From: Myxococcales bacterium
GTDB taxonomy: Bacteria > Myxococcota_A > Polyangia > Polyangiales > JAFGIB01
Assembly: GCA_028817905.1 (NCBI GenBank)
Contig: JAPPOR010000688.1
Coordinates: 1 to 33,939, forward strand
Direction of reading: 5' to 3'
Length of the DNA stretch: 33,939 bases
Shown: positions 1 to 8,237 of the stretch, in pieces
Position numbering within the stretch: position 1 is the first letter of the stretch
How the letters are laid out: the number at the start of each line of letters is the position of its first letter
Program-made: the position numbers and the translations under genes
Notes under the pieces: generated by a model
Seen by the model: only the letters and a program-made list of their open reading frames with translations
Told to the model about the DNA's origin: nothing
The model's database searches: none

Positions 1-1357
1 TGGGCTCTTCCAGGTCTTCTGGTGTACCCCCGCGGGCAGGGCCCTGTGCGTTGGAGGGGCTCGCAGGGAGGGTGGCGTGTCCAGGATTCGTCGGTAGCTG
101 TGCTTCCTGTTCCTGCGATCGTGGCTTGTGTTCGGCAGCAATCCCTTCTGCTCGGCGTGCAGGTTCACCTTTTCCTTCAGCGGTGTCCCTTTGGCTTTGC
201 TCGGCTGCCCCCGAGCTATCGGGCTCGTGCGCTTCGCGGGCGGGCCAACTTTCGACGCCGCGGCGGTCCACCTGGGCGCGGGCAGCGGCAGCAGAACCGC
301 GGGCAGTGGCGAAGAACGTGCGTCGGCTTGCCAGCACTTGCGGGTCGTCGCTGGCTTCGAGCAGCTGCCGTGTGCGCTCCGCTTCGGTGCTCATCTCGTT
401 GGCGAAGATGCCCTGCAAGAACGCCGACAGTTGGCGTGTTCCATAGAGGGGCTGCTCCGCCATGATGAACTCGGTCAGTGCGTTTGCCATCTCGGCGGCG
501 GTCTGCCATCGGTCGTCCGGGTCGCGCTCCAGCGCCCGCATGATCACCAGCTCCAGCGCTTCCGGCGGGTCCTCGACGAGCGCCGAAGGGGGCGGCACCG
601 AAGCCTTGCTGACCATTGTGAGCGTTGCGATGTCATCCTTGCCGTCGAACAAGCGCCGCTCGGTCACCATTTCGTGGAGCAGGACCCCAACGCCGAAGAT
701 GTCGGAGCGAGCGTCGATCGGTCGGCCCTTGACCATCTCTGGACTCATGTAGCCCAGCTTCCTTTTTAGGGCGTCGACGTTCGTCTGCTGTGCGCGACCG
801 ACGGCCTTGGCGAGGCCGAAGTCGATGAGCTTGACCTCCCCCTCATAGCTCAAGATCACGTTGGCTGGGGACAGGTCCCGGTGCACGATTCCCGTCGGCT
901 GCCCGTCGTTGTCGCTTAGGTTGTGGGCGTAGTCGAGGGCTTCACATAGGCGTGCCCCGATCCACGCGGTTGCGACCGGCGGCATCGGTGTTTGGAGCCG
1001 GCCCAGCCGTCCCATGACCCGCCCGAGGTCTTTGCCCGACACGCACTCCATCGCCATGTACAGCGATTCGCCGACACGGCCGAGTTCGTAGATCGGGCAG
1101 ATGTTCCTGTGGCTGAGGCGCGCGACGGTCTTGGCTTCACGAACAAAGGTATCGATGAACTCCGGATCGCCGATCATGTGCGGCAGCAAGCGCTTGACCG
1201 CCGCGATGCGAGCGAACCCCGCCTCGCCGTGGATCTTGGCGCGGTACACCGCCGCGGTTGCGCCCGAGCTGATTCGCTCCAGCAAGAGGTACTTGCCAAA
1301 GGGGATCAGTTCATCCGCGGACCATGGCGGGTCCCCCTGTGCCGACTGGACTGTCAT
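1..1357 (-). CDS. Serine/threonine protein kinase, C-terminus cut by window edge
   Basis: Eukaryote-like (Hanks-type) protein kinase; it transfers phosphate from ATP to Ser/Thr of unknown targets. 452 residues are visible, and the frame stays open to the left edge, so the C-terminus is missing. Visible motifs are a relaxed glycine loop (ISSGATAAVYRAK, about 29-41), the ATP lysine K55 in AAVKRLLPH, the helix-C glutamate E74, the HRD loop (IVHRDLSPANVIL, D161), the DFG loop (LIDFGLAKA, D179), and SPE in place of APE. All catalytic residues are present, so it should be active. The part after about residue 290 is charged and Pro/Ala-rich; no membrane segment is seen up to the edge. The start is the ATG at 1357, just after a promoter-like sequence. 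The gene lies downstream of the lipoprotein at 1492-3330, with a 134-base gap that appears to hold its own promoter. Confidence 0.93.
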   Translation of the reverse strand, partial: MTVQSAQGDPPWSADELIPFGKYLLLERISSGATAAVYRAKIHGEAGFARIAAVKRLLPHMIGDPEFIDTFVREAKTVARLSHRNICPIYELGRVGESLYMAMECVSGKDLGRVMGRLGRLQTPMPPVATAWIGARLCEALDYAHNLSDNDGQPTGIVHRDLSPANVILSYEGEVKLIDFGLAKAVGRAQQTNVDALKRKLGYMSPEMVKGRPIDARSDIFGVGVLLHEMVTERRLFDGKDDIATLTMVSKASVPPPSALVEDPPEALELVIMRALERDPDDRWQTAAEMANALTEFIMAEQPLYGTRQLSAFLQGIFANEMSTEAERTRQLLEASDDPQVLASRRTFFATARGSAAAARAQVDRRGVESWPAREAHEPDSSGAAEQSQRDTAEGKGEPARRAEGIAAEHKPRSQEQEAQLPTNPGHATLPASPSNAQGPARGGTPEDLEEP

Positions 1358-1376
1358 AGGTGCTGCTGACTAAGCA

Positions 1377-1404
1377 ATTATCAGCGTTTGCGCAAAATCA
1401 CCAA
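1377..1404 (-). promoter_or_regulatory. Candidate sigma-70 promoter with a palindrome in the spacer, upstream of the kinase
   Basis: On the minus strand a TTGGTG (-35-like, 1404-1399) is followed after 16 bases by GATAAT (five of six -10 bases, 1382-1377), about 20 bases before the kinase ATG. The spacer holds the perfect 10-base palindrome TTTGCGCAAA (1387-1396), a possible operator half-site pair. The -35 is weak, so the call rests on the -10, the AT-richness and the position. Confidence 0.4.
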
Positions 1405-1491
1405 GTCCGGCATGGGCACGCACATGTAGGTGCGGTTTGGCTGCGTCCGGCTTTCCAGGTTTCCAAGCACAGGTCGCTGCGCGATTCTTGC

Positions 1492-3330
1492 TCACCATGC
1501 GATTGCGCTGTCTCCGCCATCGTCGAGCCAGTAGCCGGTGGCGGGGGCTGGGGCGGAAAGCGGTTGCACAGTGCAGTCTGTATCGACACCGCCGCTGTTC
1601 ACCATGATGTCCGCCACGTGCCAGCGTTCGCCGGGGGTGTCAAACTCGCTGACGGCCTCCGGGTCTCCGGTGAGCAGTGCCGGGTTGCCGCCGAAGGTCG
1701 CCTTGATTGTGCCCCCGCAGTACACATTCACGATTGGAGCGGTGGCCAATGCTACGGGGCGCTCCTCGTCCGCCGCGCTGTTGTTGAGGGTGTTGTCGTT
1801 GTGCTCCACCATCACGCGCAGGCGGTCGCCCCCTGCGGGGTTGTCGATGTTGATATTCTCGGTGATGTATTCCGCCGCGGAGACACCGTCCAGGCGGTTG
1901 TCCGCGTCGAGACGGGGGTTGGGGCAGTGGCGGACCGCGTCATTTTCGTACACCGCCGTGTTGCGGGATCCCATGCAGGCATCGAGGTCGCTGTTGCTGA
2001 AGCCCCATGGTGAGATCGCACCGGCGCAGGATTGGTGGAAGCAGTCCTGGCCAGTGCCCCAGGCCGAGGTCGTCCCGTGTCTCGCCAGATGCAGGTCCAG
2101 GTCGACCCGGCCGCCGAACGTTCCGGCCTGGGGACCGGTATTGGGCCAGCACAGCTCCACGCGCACGCCGGGCGCCTGGACAGGCATCAGCCAGTCGCAG
2201 CCGACTTTTCCTTCTGGCGTGTCTACGGTCAGGCGGACCGCATAGCGCCCGCTGAGCTCGAACCGCACGCTCGCTTGCATTTGATCGGGGTTGTGGAGCT
2301 GGTAGCTAAGTCTTCCGCTGACGCTGGTCGCGGAGGGGTCCATCGTGCTGAAGAGCGTGTCGCACGGCGAACCGGCGACTTCCCAGTGGTACGAGAGCGC
2401 GTCGTCGCCACTATAGAAGTCGTCAGCGGAGAGGGTGTAGGTCTCGAAGGGCTTGGCAACGATGATCCGCGGATCGCCGGGTTCCGGGCACATGAGCTTC
2501 GGCGCGCAGGCTAGGACCTCGTCGGTGCAGCCATTGCAGTCATTGTCGATGCCGTCGCAGACCTCCTCGCTCGGGGCGATGCCCCCCTCGCATGGGCCCC
2601 AGTACGTGAACTCTTCGCCGAGGCAAACCTGGTGTCCGTCAGCGCAGGCGCCGACGCCCCGGCGGCCCGGCGGGCCCACAAAGCAGTTGCGCACTTCGCC
2701 GCGGGCGCAGCCGCAGCCTGCGCCGGGGCCATCGACCATCCCGTCACAGTCGTTGTCGATGCCGTCGCACAGGTCGGCCTCCATGTTGAGACAGCCGCTT
2801 GGGACCTCGTCGGCAGCGGGGCACAGGTCTTCGTCGACCTCCCCGCTGTCGAGCATGTACTCGCCACCGCCGTCCACGAGTGCAGCGTCCGGACGGCTGA
2901 TGGCCACCTGGGCGTCGTGCCCACCGGCGTCTGGAGGGCCGCCGGCGATCTTCCAGGCCCGTAGCGGGTAGGCTTCCTCGACCACATCGGGAATGCCATT
3001 CTGGTTGCGGTCGATCGGTGGCGTATTCGGGTCGCTGTCCCCCGCTTCTTCGCGGTCCTCCACCCCGTCCCCATCCGAATCTCGGTCGCGATAGTCGGGG
3101 ATCCCGTCCCCATCCGTGTCCTGGTCCGGGTATCCCTCATCACCGTCGCAGATACGATCGCAGTCCGTATCGCGGCACGCCGAGCCGTCGTCGCAGCCCG
3201 CGTCGCCCGGTTGTGGGTCAGGCGAATCACAACTGGCCAGGGCGCCCCCAACCAGGAAGATCGGTAGCCAGAGATGAGACGACGTCCGGACGGCCTGAAA
3301 AGTCTTCACGATAGAAAAATCGGCAGTCAT
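1492..3330 (-). CDS. MopE-like lipoprotein with thrombospondin-3 and metal-binding motifs
   Basis: Exported lipoprotein of 612 residues, function unknown. The ATG at 3330 is chosen because it gives a signal peptide ending in the lipobox LASC (Cys34). An upstream in-frame ATG at 3405 would bury the signal, and GGTGGGAG sits just ahead of 3330. Residues 65-118 carry acidic thrombospondin type 3-like calcium repeats (DTDGDGIPDYRDRDSDGDG and a relative). Residues 188-197 and 258-267 carry CDGIDNDCDG and CDGIDNDCNG, the MopE-type putative metal-binding motif (PF11617). Cys-rich linkers lie between them. The C-terminal half has VDLDLHL and a CPNPRLDADNRLDG loop, resembling the YfaP-like beta-sandwich domain often attached to these modules. 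It probably faces outward, with calcium or another metal stabilising the stalk. It precedes the kinase on the same strand. Family assignment is by motif only. Confidence 0.85.
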   Translation of the reverse strand: MTADFSIVKTFQAVRTSSHLWLPIFLVGGALASCDSPDPQPGDAGCDDGSACRDTDCDRICDGDEGYPDQDTDGDGIPDYRDRDSDGDGVEDREEAGDSDPNTPPIDRNQNGIPDVVEEAYPLRAWKIAGGPPDAGGHDAQVAISRPDAALVDGGGEYMLDSGEVDEDLCPAADEVPSGCLNMEADLCDGIDNDCDGMVDGPGAGCGCARGEVRNCFVGPPGRRGVGACADGHQVCLGEEFTYWGPCEGGIAPSEEVCDGIDNDCNGCTDEVLACAPKLMCPEPGDPRIIVAKPFETYTLSADDFYSGDDALSYHWEVAGSPCDTLFSTMDPSATSVSGRLSYQLHNPDQMQASVRFELSGRYAVRLTVDTPEGKVGCDWLMPVQAPGVRVELCWPNTGPQAGTFGGRVDLDLHLARHGTTSAWGTGQDCFHQSCAGAISPWGFSNSDLDACMGSRNTAVYENDAVRHCPNPRLDADNRLDGVSAAEYITENINIDNPAGGDRLRVMVEHNDNTLNNSAADEERPVALATAPIVNVYCGGTIKATFGGNPALLTGDPEAVSEFDTPGERWHVADIMVNSGGVDTDCTVQPLSAPAPATGYWLDDGGDSAIAW

Positions 3331-3532
3331 GGGCTCCCACCCAAGATGTACGATTACAATACTAGCCCAACGAGTGGGCGCGGCGTCGAGCCACCGCTCG
3401 CTCAATCGAACCCTTTGGGGAATTTTGTGTGGGCTGTCGTGGGGGGGCGGGAGGCGGACGGCGAATAGCGCTCACCCGCAGGATCGAAAACGCGCTGGAC
3501 AGTGCCGACCGGTGCGGCGTACACCGCGATCT

Positions 3533-4042
3533 GTGCACGATGTGGAGAATCCCGGGGAACTGTCGCCCCATACGATTGTCGCGCGGGTGGAAGATCGCCC
3601 CGGCGTGCTGTCTCAGATCGTCGCCCGGTGGCAGGACAAGGGCTACAACATCCGGAGTTTGGCGGTCGGCGCGTCCGAGCAGGCCGGCCATTCGCGCATG
3701 ACGTTTGTCGTCGAGGCCACCGCCGACGCTGAGGAGCTGTTGCAGGACCTGCGACGGATGAAAGAGGTCGACGAGATTCGAGACATCTCCGGAAACGAGT
3801 TCGTGAGCCGCGAGCTGGCTCTGATTCGCGTGGCCGGCAAGAAGGAGATGCGCAAACGCCTGATGGAGGTCGTCGACATCTTCAAAGCGCGCATCCTCGA
3901 CGTCGCACCCGACTCGATGATTATCGAGGTCACCGGCCACGAGCAGAAGATCAATTCCCTCGTGCGCTTGTTGGCCGACTACGACGTGGTCGAGTTGGTC
4001 CGCACCGGCCGCGTCTCCATGCTGCGCGGAGCACTCTCCTAG
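3533..4042 (+). CDS. ilvN: Acetolactate synthase, small (regulatory) subunit
   Basis: Regulatory subunit of acetolactate synthase, the first step of branched-chain amino acid synthesis; in the family it binds valine and stimulates the catalytic subunit. 169 residues, within the usual 160-185. The N-terminal ACT domain is clear (HTIVARVEDRPGVLSQIV, then DKGYNIRSLAVG and SRMTFVVEA), followed by the typical C-terminal domain (FVSRELALIRV, ILDVAPDSMIIEVTG, ending VELVRTGRVSMLRG). The frame is open upstream to 3329, but homology begins near residue 13. GTG at 3533 is the most reasonable start, with GTG at 3542 as the alternative; neither has a good ribosome site. No ilvB precedes it and no ilvC follows, which is unusual. 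The upstream neighbour is divergent and the downstream one is DUF2855. Confidence 0.93.
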   Translation: MHDVENPGELSPHTIVARVEDRPGVLSQIVARWQDKGYNIRSLAVGASEQAGHSRMTFVVEATADAEELLQDLRRMKEVDEIRDISGNEFVSRELALIRVAGKKEMRKRLMEVVDIFKARILDVAPDSMIIEVTGHEQKINSLVRLLADYDVVELVRTGRVSMLRGALS

Positions 4043-4080
4043 CCCGGATTGTCGGCCGCAGAGTTCATGACGATTCGGGA
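4040..4080. repeat. Possible rearranged fragment of the intergenic repeat family
   Basis: TAGCCCGGATTG, which overlaps the ilvN stop codon, is identical to one end of the repeat at 32799-32896. It is followed 6 bases later by GCAGAGTTCATGA, which matches the same repeat's internal segment but in the opposite orientation. The order is therefore inverted relative to the complete copies. It could be a scrambled remnant or chance. Confidence 0.3.
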
Positions 4081-4106
4081 GAGCACCGGATCAAGGGAGG
4101 CAGGCC

Positions 4107-5207
4107 ATGGTTGATCGTACTCTGGATTTCCTTGTCTCCCGCTCGAACCTACGCGAGTGCAAGCTTCACGAAGATCCCGGTGTGCTGGCTCGTGGTTTGT
4201 CCGACCGTGAGGTCGTGCTGCGTGTAGATAGCTTTGGTCTGACGGCGAACAACATCACCTACGGGGTGGCCGGTGATCTGATGCATTACTGGGCCTTCTT
4301 TCCCGCTTCTGATGATTGGGGACGCGTGCCCGTCTGGGGCTTTGGTGAGGTCGCGCGTAGCGATCGTGCAGACTTGCCTGAGGGCACGCGCGTGTACGGC
4401 TATTTTCCCATGTCCACACACCTGCGAGTCCTGCCAGGGGATGTCCGGGACGGTCGCTTTGTCGACCGGGCGCCACACCGGGCCGCCCTTCCTCCCAACT
4501 ACAACAACTACCAATTGTGCCAGGCTGACCCACTCTACGAGCGTGAGCGCGAAGGCCTGATGGCGTTGTTTCGTCCTCTGTTCACCACGGGCTTTCTGCT
4601 GGACGATTACCTGGCGGACGCGGAGTTCTTCGGGGCGGACGCGATCGTGCTCACCAGCGCGTCGAGCAAGACAGCCGCAGGGCTCGCGCAGCTATTGTCT
4701 CAGCGACTGACGCGCCCGCGCATCGTCGGGCTCACGTCCGAGCGCCACCGTGCCTTCGTGGAAGGCCTCGGCTGCTATGACGAGGTTGTCGCCTACAGTC
4801 GGGTCGAAACGCTGCCCGGAGATCGGTCGGTCGTGCTCGTGGACCTGGCGGGCAACGGCGACGTGCGTGCACAGGTGCACCGACACCATGGCGAAGGGGT
4901 CAAGCACAGCGCCCTGGTCGGCATGACTCACTGGGAGGCTGGCACCGGACCCGCCGAGCCGCTGCCGGGAGTACAGCCCGAGTTCTTCTTCGCGCCGACA
5001 TACGGTCAGAAGCGGGTAGACGACTGGGGGGCGGAGGGGGTTGGCAGCCGCGTGGCTCAAGCCTGGAAGCGCTTCACCGGTGTCGCCGACGGGTGGCTTG
5101 ACATCCACACCAGCCGTGGAGCGGATGCCGTGAAGGACATCTACATGCAAACGCTCGAAGGCCAAGTTCCCCCGAACGTGGGCCACATACTGTCGCTGCA
5201 CGAATAG
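4107..5207 (+). CDS. DUF2855 family protein
   Basis: 366-residue cytoplasmic protein of the DUF2855 family, which resembles the zinc-free medium-chain dehydrogenase/reductase fold. The reaction is not known. The N-terminal part (about 1-125) looks like a GroES-like domain (VVLRVDSFGLTANNITYG, then VWGFGEVARS and GTRVYGYFPMSTHLRV). The middle and C-terminal part looks like a Rossmann domain (AIVLTSASSKTAAGLAQLL, about 190-210, then VGLTSERHRAFVEGLGCYD and VVLVDLAGNGDVRAQVHRH). The start ATG is supported by AAGGGAGG six bases upstream, the best ribosome site in this part of the window. It follows ilvN by 64 bases on the same strand and may be co-transcribed with it, though no metabolic link is evident. 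No signal peptide or membrane segment is seen. Confidence 0.85.
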   Translation: MVDRTLDFLVSRSNLRECKLHEDPGVLARGLSDREVVLRVDSFGLTANNITYGVAGDLMHYWAFFPASDDWGRVPVWGFGEVARSDRADLPEGTRVYGYFPMSTHLRVLPGDVRDGRFVDRAPHRAALPPNYNNYQLCQADPLYEREREGLMALFRPLFTTGFLLDDYLADAEFFGADAIVLTSASSKTAAGLAQLLSQRLTRPRIVGLTSERHRAFVEGLGCYDEVVAYSRVETLPGDRSVVLVDLAGNGDVRAQVHRHHGEGVKHSALVGMTHWEAGTGPAEPLPGVQPEFFFAPTYGQKRVDDWGAEGVGSRVAQAWKRFTGVADGWLDIHTSRGADAVKDIYMQTLEGQVPPNVGHILSLHE

Positions 5208-5567
5208 ACCAGCTGAGCTCGATCTCCACCGACGGCCCGGCGGCCGGAACTCTTCCCTGCGTGGCCATCGTACGGCCGCGAGATAGATGTCGGCGACGAC
5301 GGTGTTCCGTCGGCAAGCTGCAACATTCATGTAGCAAAGAGGAGGTACATGAGCAGCCAAACCGTTCCGCTCATTCGAACGGAGGCGCGGCGTTGATTTT
5401 GATGGCCGGTCTCCATCTTAACAGACGGGATCATGCCCCCTGGGACGTTACCTAGGCGGAAGGTTCACGGCGGTTCGGAGGGCTTCGTCTTGGGACTGGC
5501 GATAGTTACAGGCTCAGAGATTTGGACGCGACGCTGCTAGGAACCGCTCAGCAGGCGGCACCTTCGC
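5208..5567. other. Gene-poor interval before the TonB receptor
   Basis: 360 bases between the DUF2855 gene and the TonB receptor with no convincing gene. It is mildly AT-richer at 5310-5430 and holds a strong ribosome-site sequence (AAAGAGGAGG at 5336-5345) in front of a 15-codon frame, entered separately. No hairpin with a T-tract and no recognisable Fur box was seen, so how the receptor is switched on is not evident. Confidence 0.5.
5349..5396 (+). CDS. Possible 15-residue leader peptide
   Basis: ATG to TGA frame coding MSSQTVPLIRTEARR. Its ATG lies three bases after AAAGAGGAGG, the longest Shine-Dalgarno match in this stretch, although that spacing is tighter than ideal. It starts about 220 bases ahead of the TonB receptor, so a leader or attenuator role is conceivable. 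No amino acid is over-represented and no attenuator hairpins were seen. Chance is a real possibility. Confidence 0.2.
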   Translation: MSSQTVPLIRTEARR

Positions 5568-8237
5568 GTGTCCAAGACTCCCAGGCATATGACGCACTCC
5601 ACCGTGACCCAACCATGCTCCAGAGCATTCGCGAGCCCACAGAAGCTCCGGTTGATGCTCTATCTCGGCGCTTTGTTTCCATCTGTCGTGTCGGCGCAGA
5701 TGCCACCAAGCGAGCCTGCATCCGTAGGGGAGGCACCCACGCCCCCGAAGGACGCGCTTGAGGAGGGAGCGGCGCCATTGGAGGACGCGCCGGTTGAGGA
5801 GATCGTCGTCGTGGGCTCCCGGGTGAGCGCACGTACCGATACCGAAACACCCTCGCCGGTGGATGTGCTGAGTACCGAGGATCTGCGGAACACCGGTGCG
5901 ATCGAGCTGGGGAAGGCTCTGCGAACGCTTGCGCCATCGTTCAATTTCTCCTCCACGACGGTGAGCGATGGCACCGATCTGATCCGTCCTGCCACCCTGC
6001 GCGGACTGGGCCCCGATCAGGTGCTGGTGTTGGTCAACGGCAAGCGGCGCCATCAGATGGCCCTCGTCAACGTACAGGAGACCATCGGGAAAGGTTCCGC
6101 AGGCTATGACCTGAACGCGATCCCTATCTCCGCCATCCAGCGCGTCGAGATTCTTCGTGATGGCGCAGCCGCACAATACGGGTCCGATGCGATCGCTGGG
6201 GTGATCAACATTGTGCTGAAGGACAACAGTGGCCTGCAGGTTGCGACCCAGGCCGGGCGATACTACGAGAGCAACAACAACGTTTATGGTTCACTCGACA
6301 CGTTTGCTGCGAGCGCCCACGGTGGCTTGTCCCTCGGGCGCGGGGGGCTCAATGTAAGCCTTGAATATCGCGAGCGGGGCCTGACCGATCGTGCCGGTCT
6401 GGCCACTCTCAGCGAGACAAATGGCGAGCTGATCGGAAACTGGTATGACGAGAACGGAAACGCGGTCAAGCGCCTGCGCATCGGTGACGCGCAGGCGCGC
6501 ACCCTGAGTTTGTTTTACAACGGTGAATACTCGTTCAGCGACGCGGCTGAGCTGTATTCATTTGGAGGCGTGTCGCGGAGGACCGGCGAGTCGTCGGGTT
6601 TCTTTCGGGGTCCGGGTCACCCAAGGGTCCCCGGCGAGCTGTATCCGCAGGGCTTCCTTCCCACGCTGCTCACTCGCGCAGATGACATCTCCGCGGTTGC
6701 GGGATTGCGTATCGAGCTCGGGGAAGGCTGGAAGCTCGATGCCAGCGTGGGGTGGGGTCGCAGCGTATTCAACTTTGGTTCAGAGAACTCCGTGAACGTT
6801 AGCTGGTTTTATGAACCCGATGCCAATGGCAATCCCTTGCTGCAGAGCCCTACAGAAGCTGACGACGGTTCGCTACTTTCAGACCAGCTGACCGCGAACC
6901 TGGATCTGACCGCAGCCTACTACGGGATCTTGAGCTCCCCGCTGCTCTTCGCTGCCGGCGCGGCGGTGCGTGTAGACGGGTACGAAATTGAGCAGGGGGA
7001 CCCTGTTTCCTGGTCCTATGGTCGTCGCAACGACCCGTCGATAGCCATCCAAAACACGAGCTTGAGGGAACCCGCACCCGCCGAAGCCGGCATTCAGGGG
7101 TTTCCCGGGTTCGGTCCAAGCACCGTCGTGTCGGAGCGGCGACCAAGCGTGGCGGCATATATCGATGGTGAGACGAACCTACTCGAGGGCTGGATGGTTG
7201 GACTGGCGGGGCGTTTCGAGTCTGTCGATTTCAAGGATCACCATGGAGTGGGTAAGTTCGCCACGCGCGTGGACCCGGCGGACTTCTTCTCCCTGCGCGG
7301 CACGGTGTCCAACGGGTTTCGCGCTCCCGGTGTCCATCAGCTGTACTACAGCCAGACGCTCACCAACTTGGTCGATGGTCAGCTCGTGGACACCGGCACG
7401 GTCGCGAATGATAGTCCCGTCGCGCAGGCCTTCGGTATCAAGCCACTTGTGCCCGAGACGTCCTACGGCTTCAGTGTCGGTGCCGTATTCAAGCCAGATG
7501 CGTGGCTTGACAAGCCAACTCGAGCGGCCTCCGTGACCGTGGATGTCTTTCTGTTGAAGATCCGTGACCGGATTGTCCTTTCGGAATCCATCGACGGCGC
7601 TGTGCCTGAAGGTGGGGCCGACAATGCCCGGCGCATGCAGGCGCGTCAGCTTCTCGCTGCCAACCGGCTCGGTGCCGCCCAGTTCTTTACCAACGCGGTC
7701 GACACCAGCACGTTGGGTTGCGACATCGTGGGGACGTGGGACGCGGCCTTCGGCCGTTTCTTTGGACTGAAGCTGTCCGCAGCCCTGAGTTTTGTCCAGA
7801 CGCAGGTGGACGATGCGCACTCCCAATCGTCGCTAGTTGAGGATGAAGAACTCTTCGGTGCGACCCAGCGCTTGCGGCTGGAACGCGGCCAGCCGCGCAT
7901 GAAATCCATTCTCGCGGGCGACGTTCGCGCGGGTGACTTCATGCTGCGGTTGTCCAGCACGTACTTTGGCCCCGTAAGTGGCCAGGCGTTCACGGGTGTA
8001 CGCAAGGACTGGAGCGGCAAGTGGATCACGGATGCGTCTCTCACCTACCGCCCCCAGTTTGCGCCCGGCTTCGCTTTGACTGTGGGTGGCAACAACCTCT
8101 TTGACGTCTATCCGGACAAGTGGGAAAGCGATGCCGGTGGCGTCTTCTATGGAGCCGGCTTCACGTATGGCTGGGAGACGCTACCCTTTGGCATCAACGG
8201 GGGCTACTACTACGCGTCGCTCGCTTACACGTACTAG
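5568..8237 (+). CDS. TonB-dependent outer membrane receptor
   Basis: Outer membrane gated beta-barrel of 889 residues that imports a ligand using TonB/ExbBD energy; the substrate (siderophore, vitamin, sugar or peptide) cannot be told. The GTG start gives MSKTPRHMTHS; an in-frame ATG at 5589 is an equally good start, and both keep the signal peptide that ends near VVSAQ. Then come a Pro/Glu-rich spacer, a TonB box-like EEIVVVGSR, and a plug domain (VDVLSTEDLRNTGAIELGKA, then ATLRGLGPDQVLVLVNGKRR and VERIEILRDGAAAQYGS-like residues at about 200-215). The remainder is the barrel, with RGTVSNGFRAPGVHQLYYSQ in the usual mid-barrel motif and a carboxy-terminal aromatic strand ending in YTY, as needed for BAM recognition. 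It stands alone, with no TonB, ExbB or SusD gene nearby. The stop overlaps the convergent gene by four bases. Confidence 0.95.
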   Translation: MSKTPRHMTHSTVTQPCSRAFASPQKLRLMLYLGALFPSVVSAQMPPSEPASVGEAPTPPKDALEEGAAPLEDAPVEEIVVVGSRVSARTDTETPSPVDVLSTEDLRNTGAIELGKALRTLAPSFNFSSTTVSDGTDLIRPATLRGLGPDQVLVLVNGKRRHQMALVNVQETIGKGSAGYDLNAIPISAIQRVEILRDGAAAQYGSDAIAGVINIVLKDNSGLQVATQAGRYYESNNNVYGSLDTFAASAHGGLSLGRGGLNVSLEYRERGLTDRAGLATLSETNGELIGNWYDENGNAVKRLRIGDAQARTLSLFYNGEYSFSDAAELYSFGGVSRRTGESSGFFRGPGHPRVPGELYPQGFLPTLLTRADDISAVAGLRIELGEGWKLDASVGWGRSVFNFGSENSVNVSWFYEPDANGNPLLQSPTEADDGSLLSDQLTANLDLTAAYYGILSSPLLFAAGAAVRVDGYEIEQGDPVSWSYGRRNDPSIAIQNTSLREPAPAEAGIQGFPGFGPSTVVSERRPSVAAYIDGETNLLEGWMVGLAGRFESVDFKDHHGVGKFATRVDPADFFSLRGTVSNGFRAPGVHQLYYSQTLTNLVDGQLVDTGTVANDSPVAQAFGIKPLVPETSYGFSVGAVFKPDAWLDKPTRAASVTVDVFLLKIRDRIVLSESIDGAVPEGGADNARRMQARQLLAANRLGAAQFFTNAVDTSTLGCDIVGTWDAAFGRFFGLKLSAALSFVQTQVDDAHSQSSLVEDEELFGATQRLRLERGQPRMKSILAGDVRAGDFMLRLSSTYFGPVSGQAFTGVRKDWSGKWITDASLTYRPQFAPGFALTVGGNNLFDVYPDKWESDAGGVFYGAGFTYGWETLPFGINGGYYYASLAYTY

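Noticed and set aside
1492-3330. Direct copper-uptake role as for MopE
   Set aside because: Only the short metal-binding motifs are shared; no evidence of copper ligands or of a neighbouring SACCP-type gene.
3362-3940. 192-codon minus-strand frame
   Set aside because: Antisense to ilvN, whose homology is clear.
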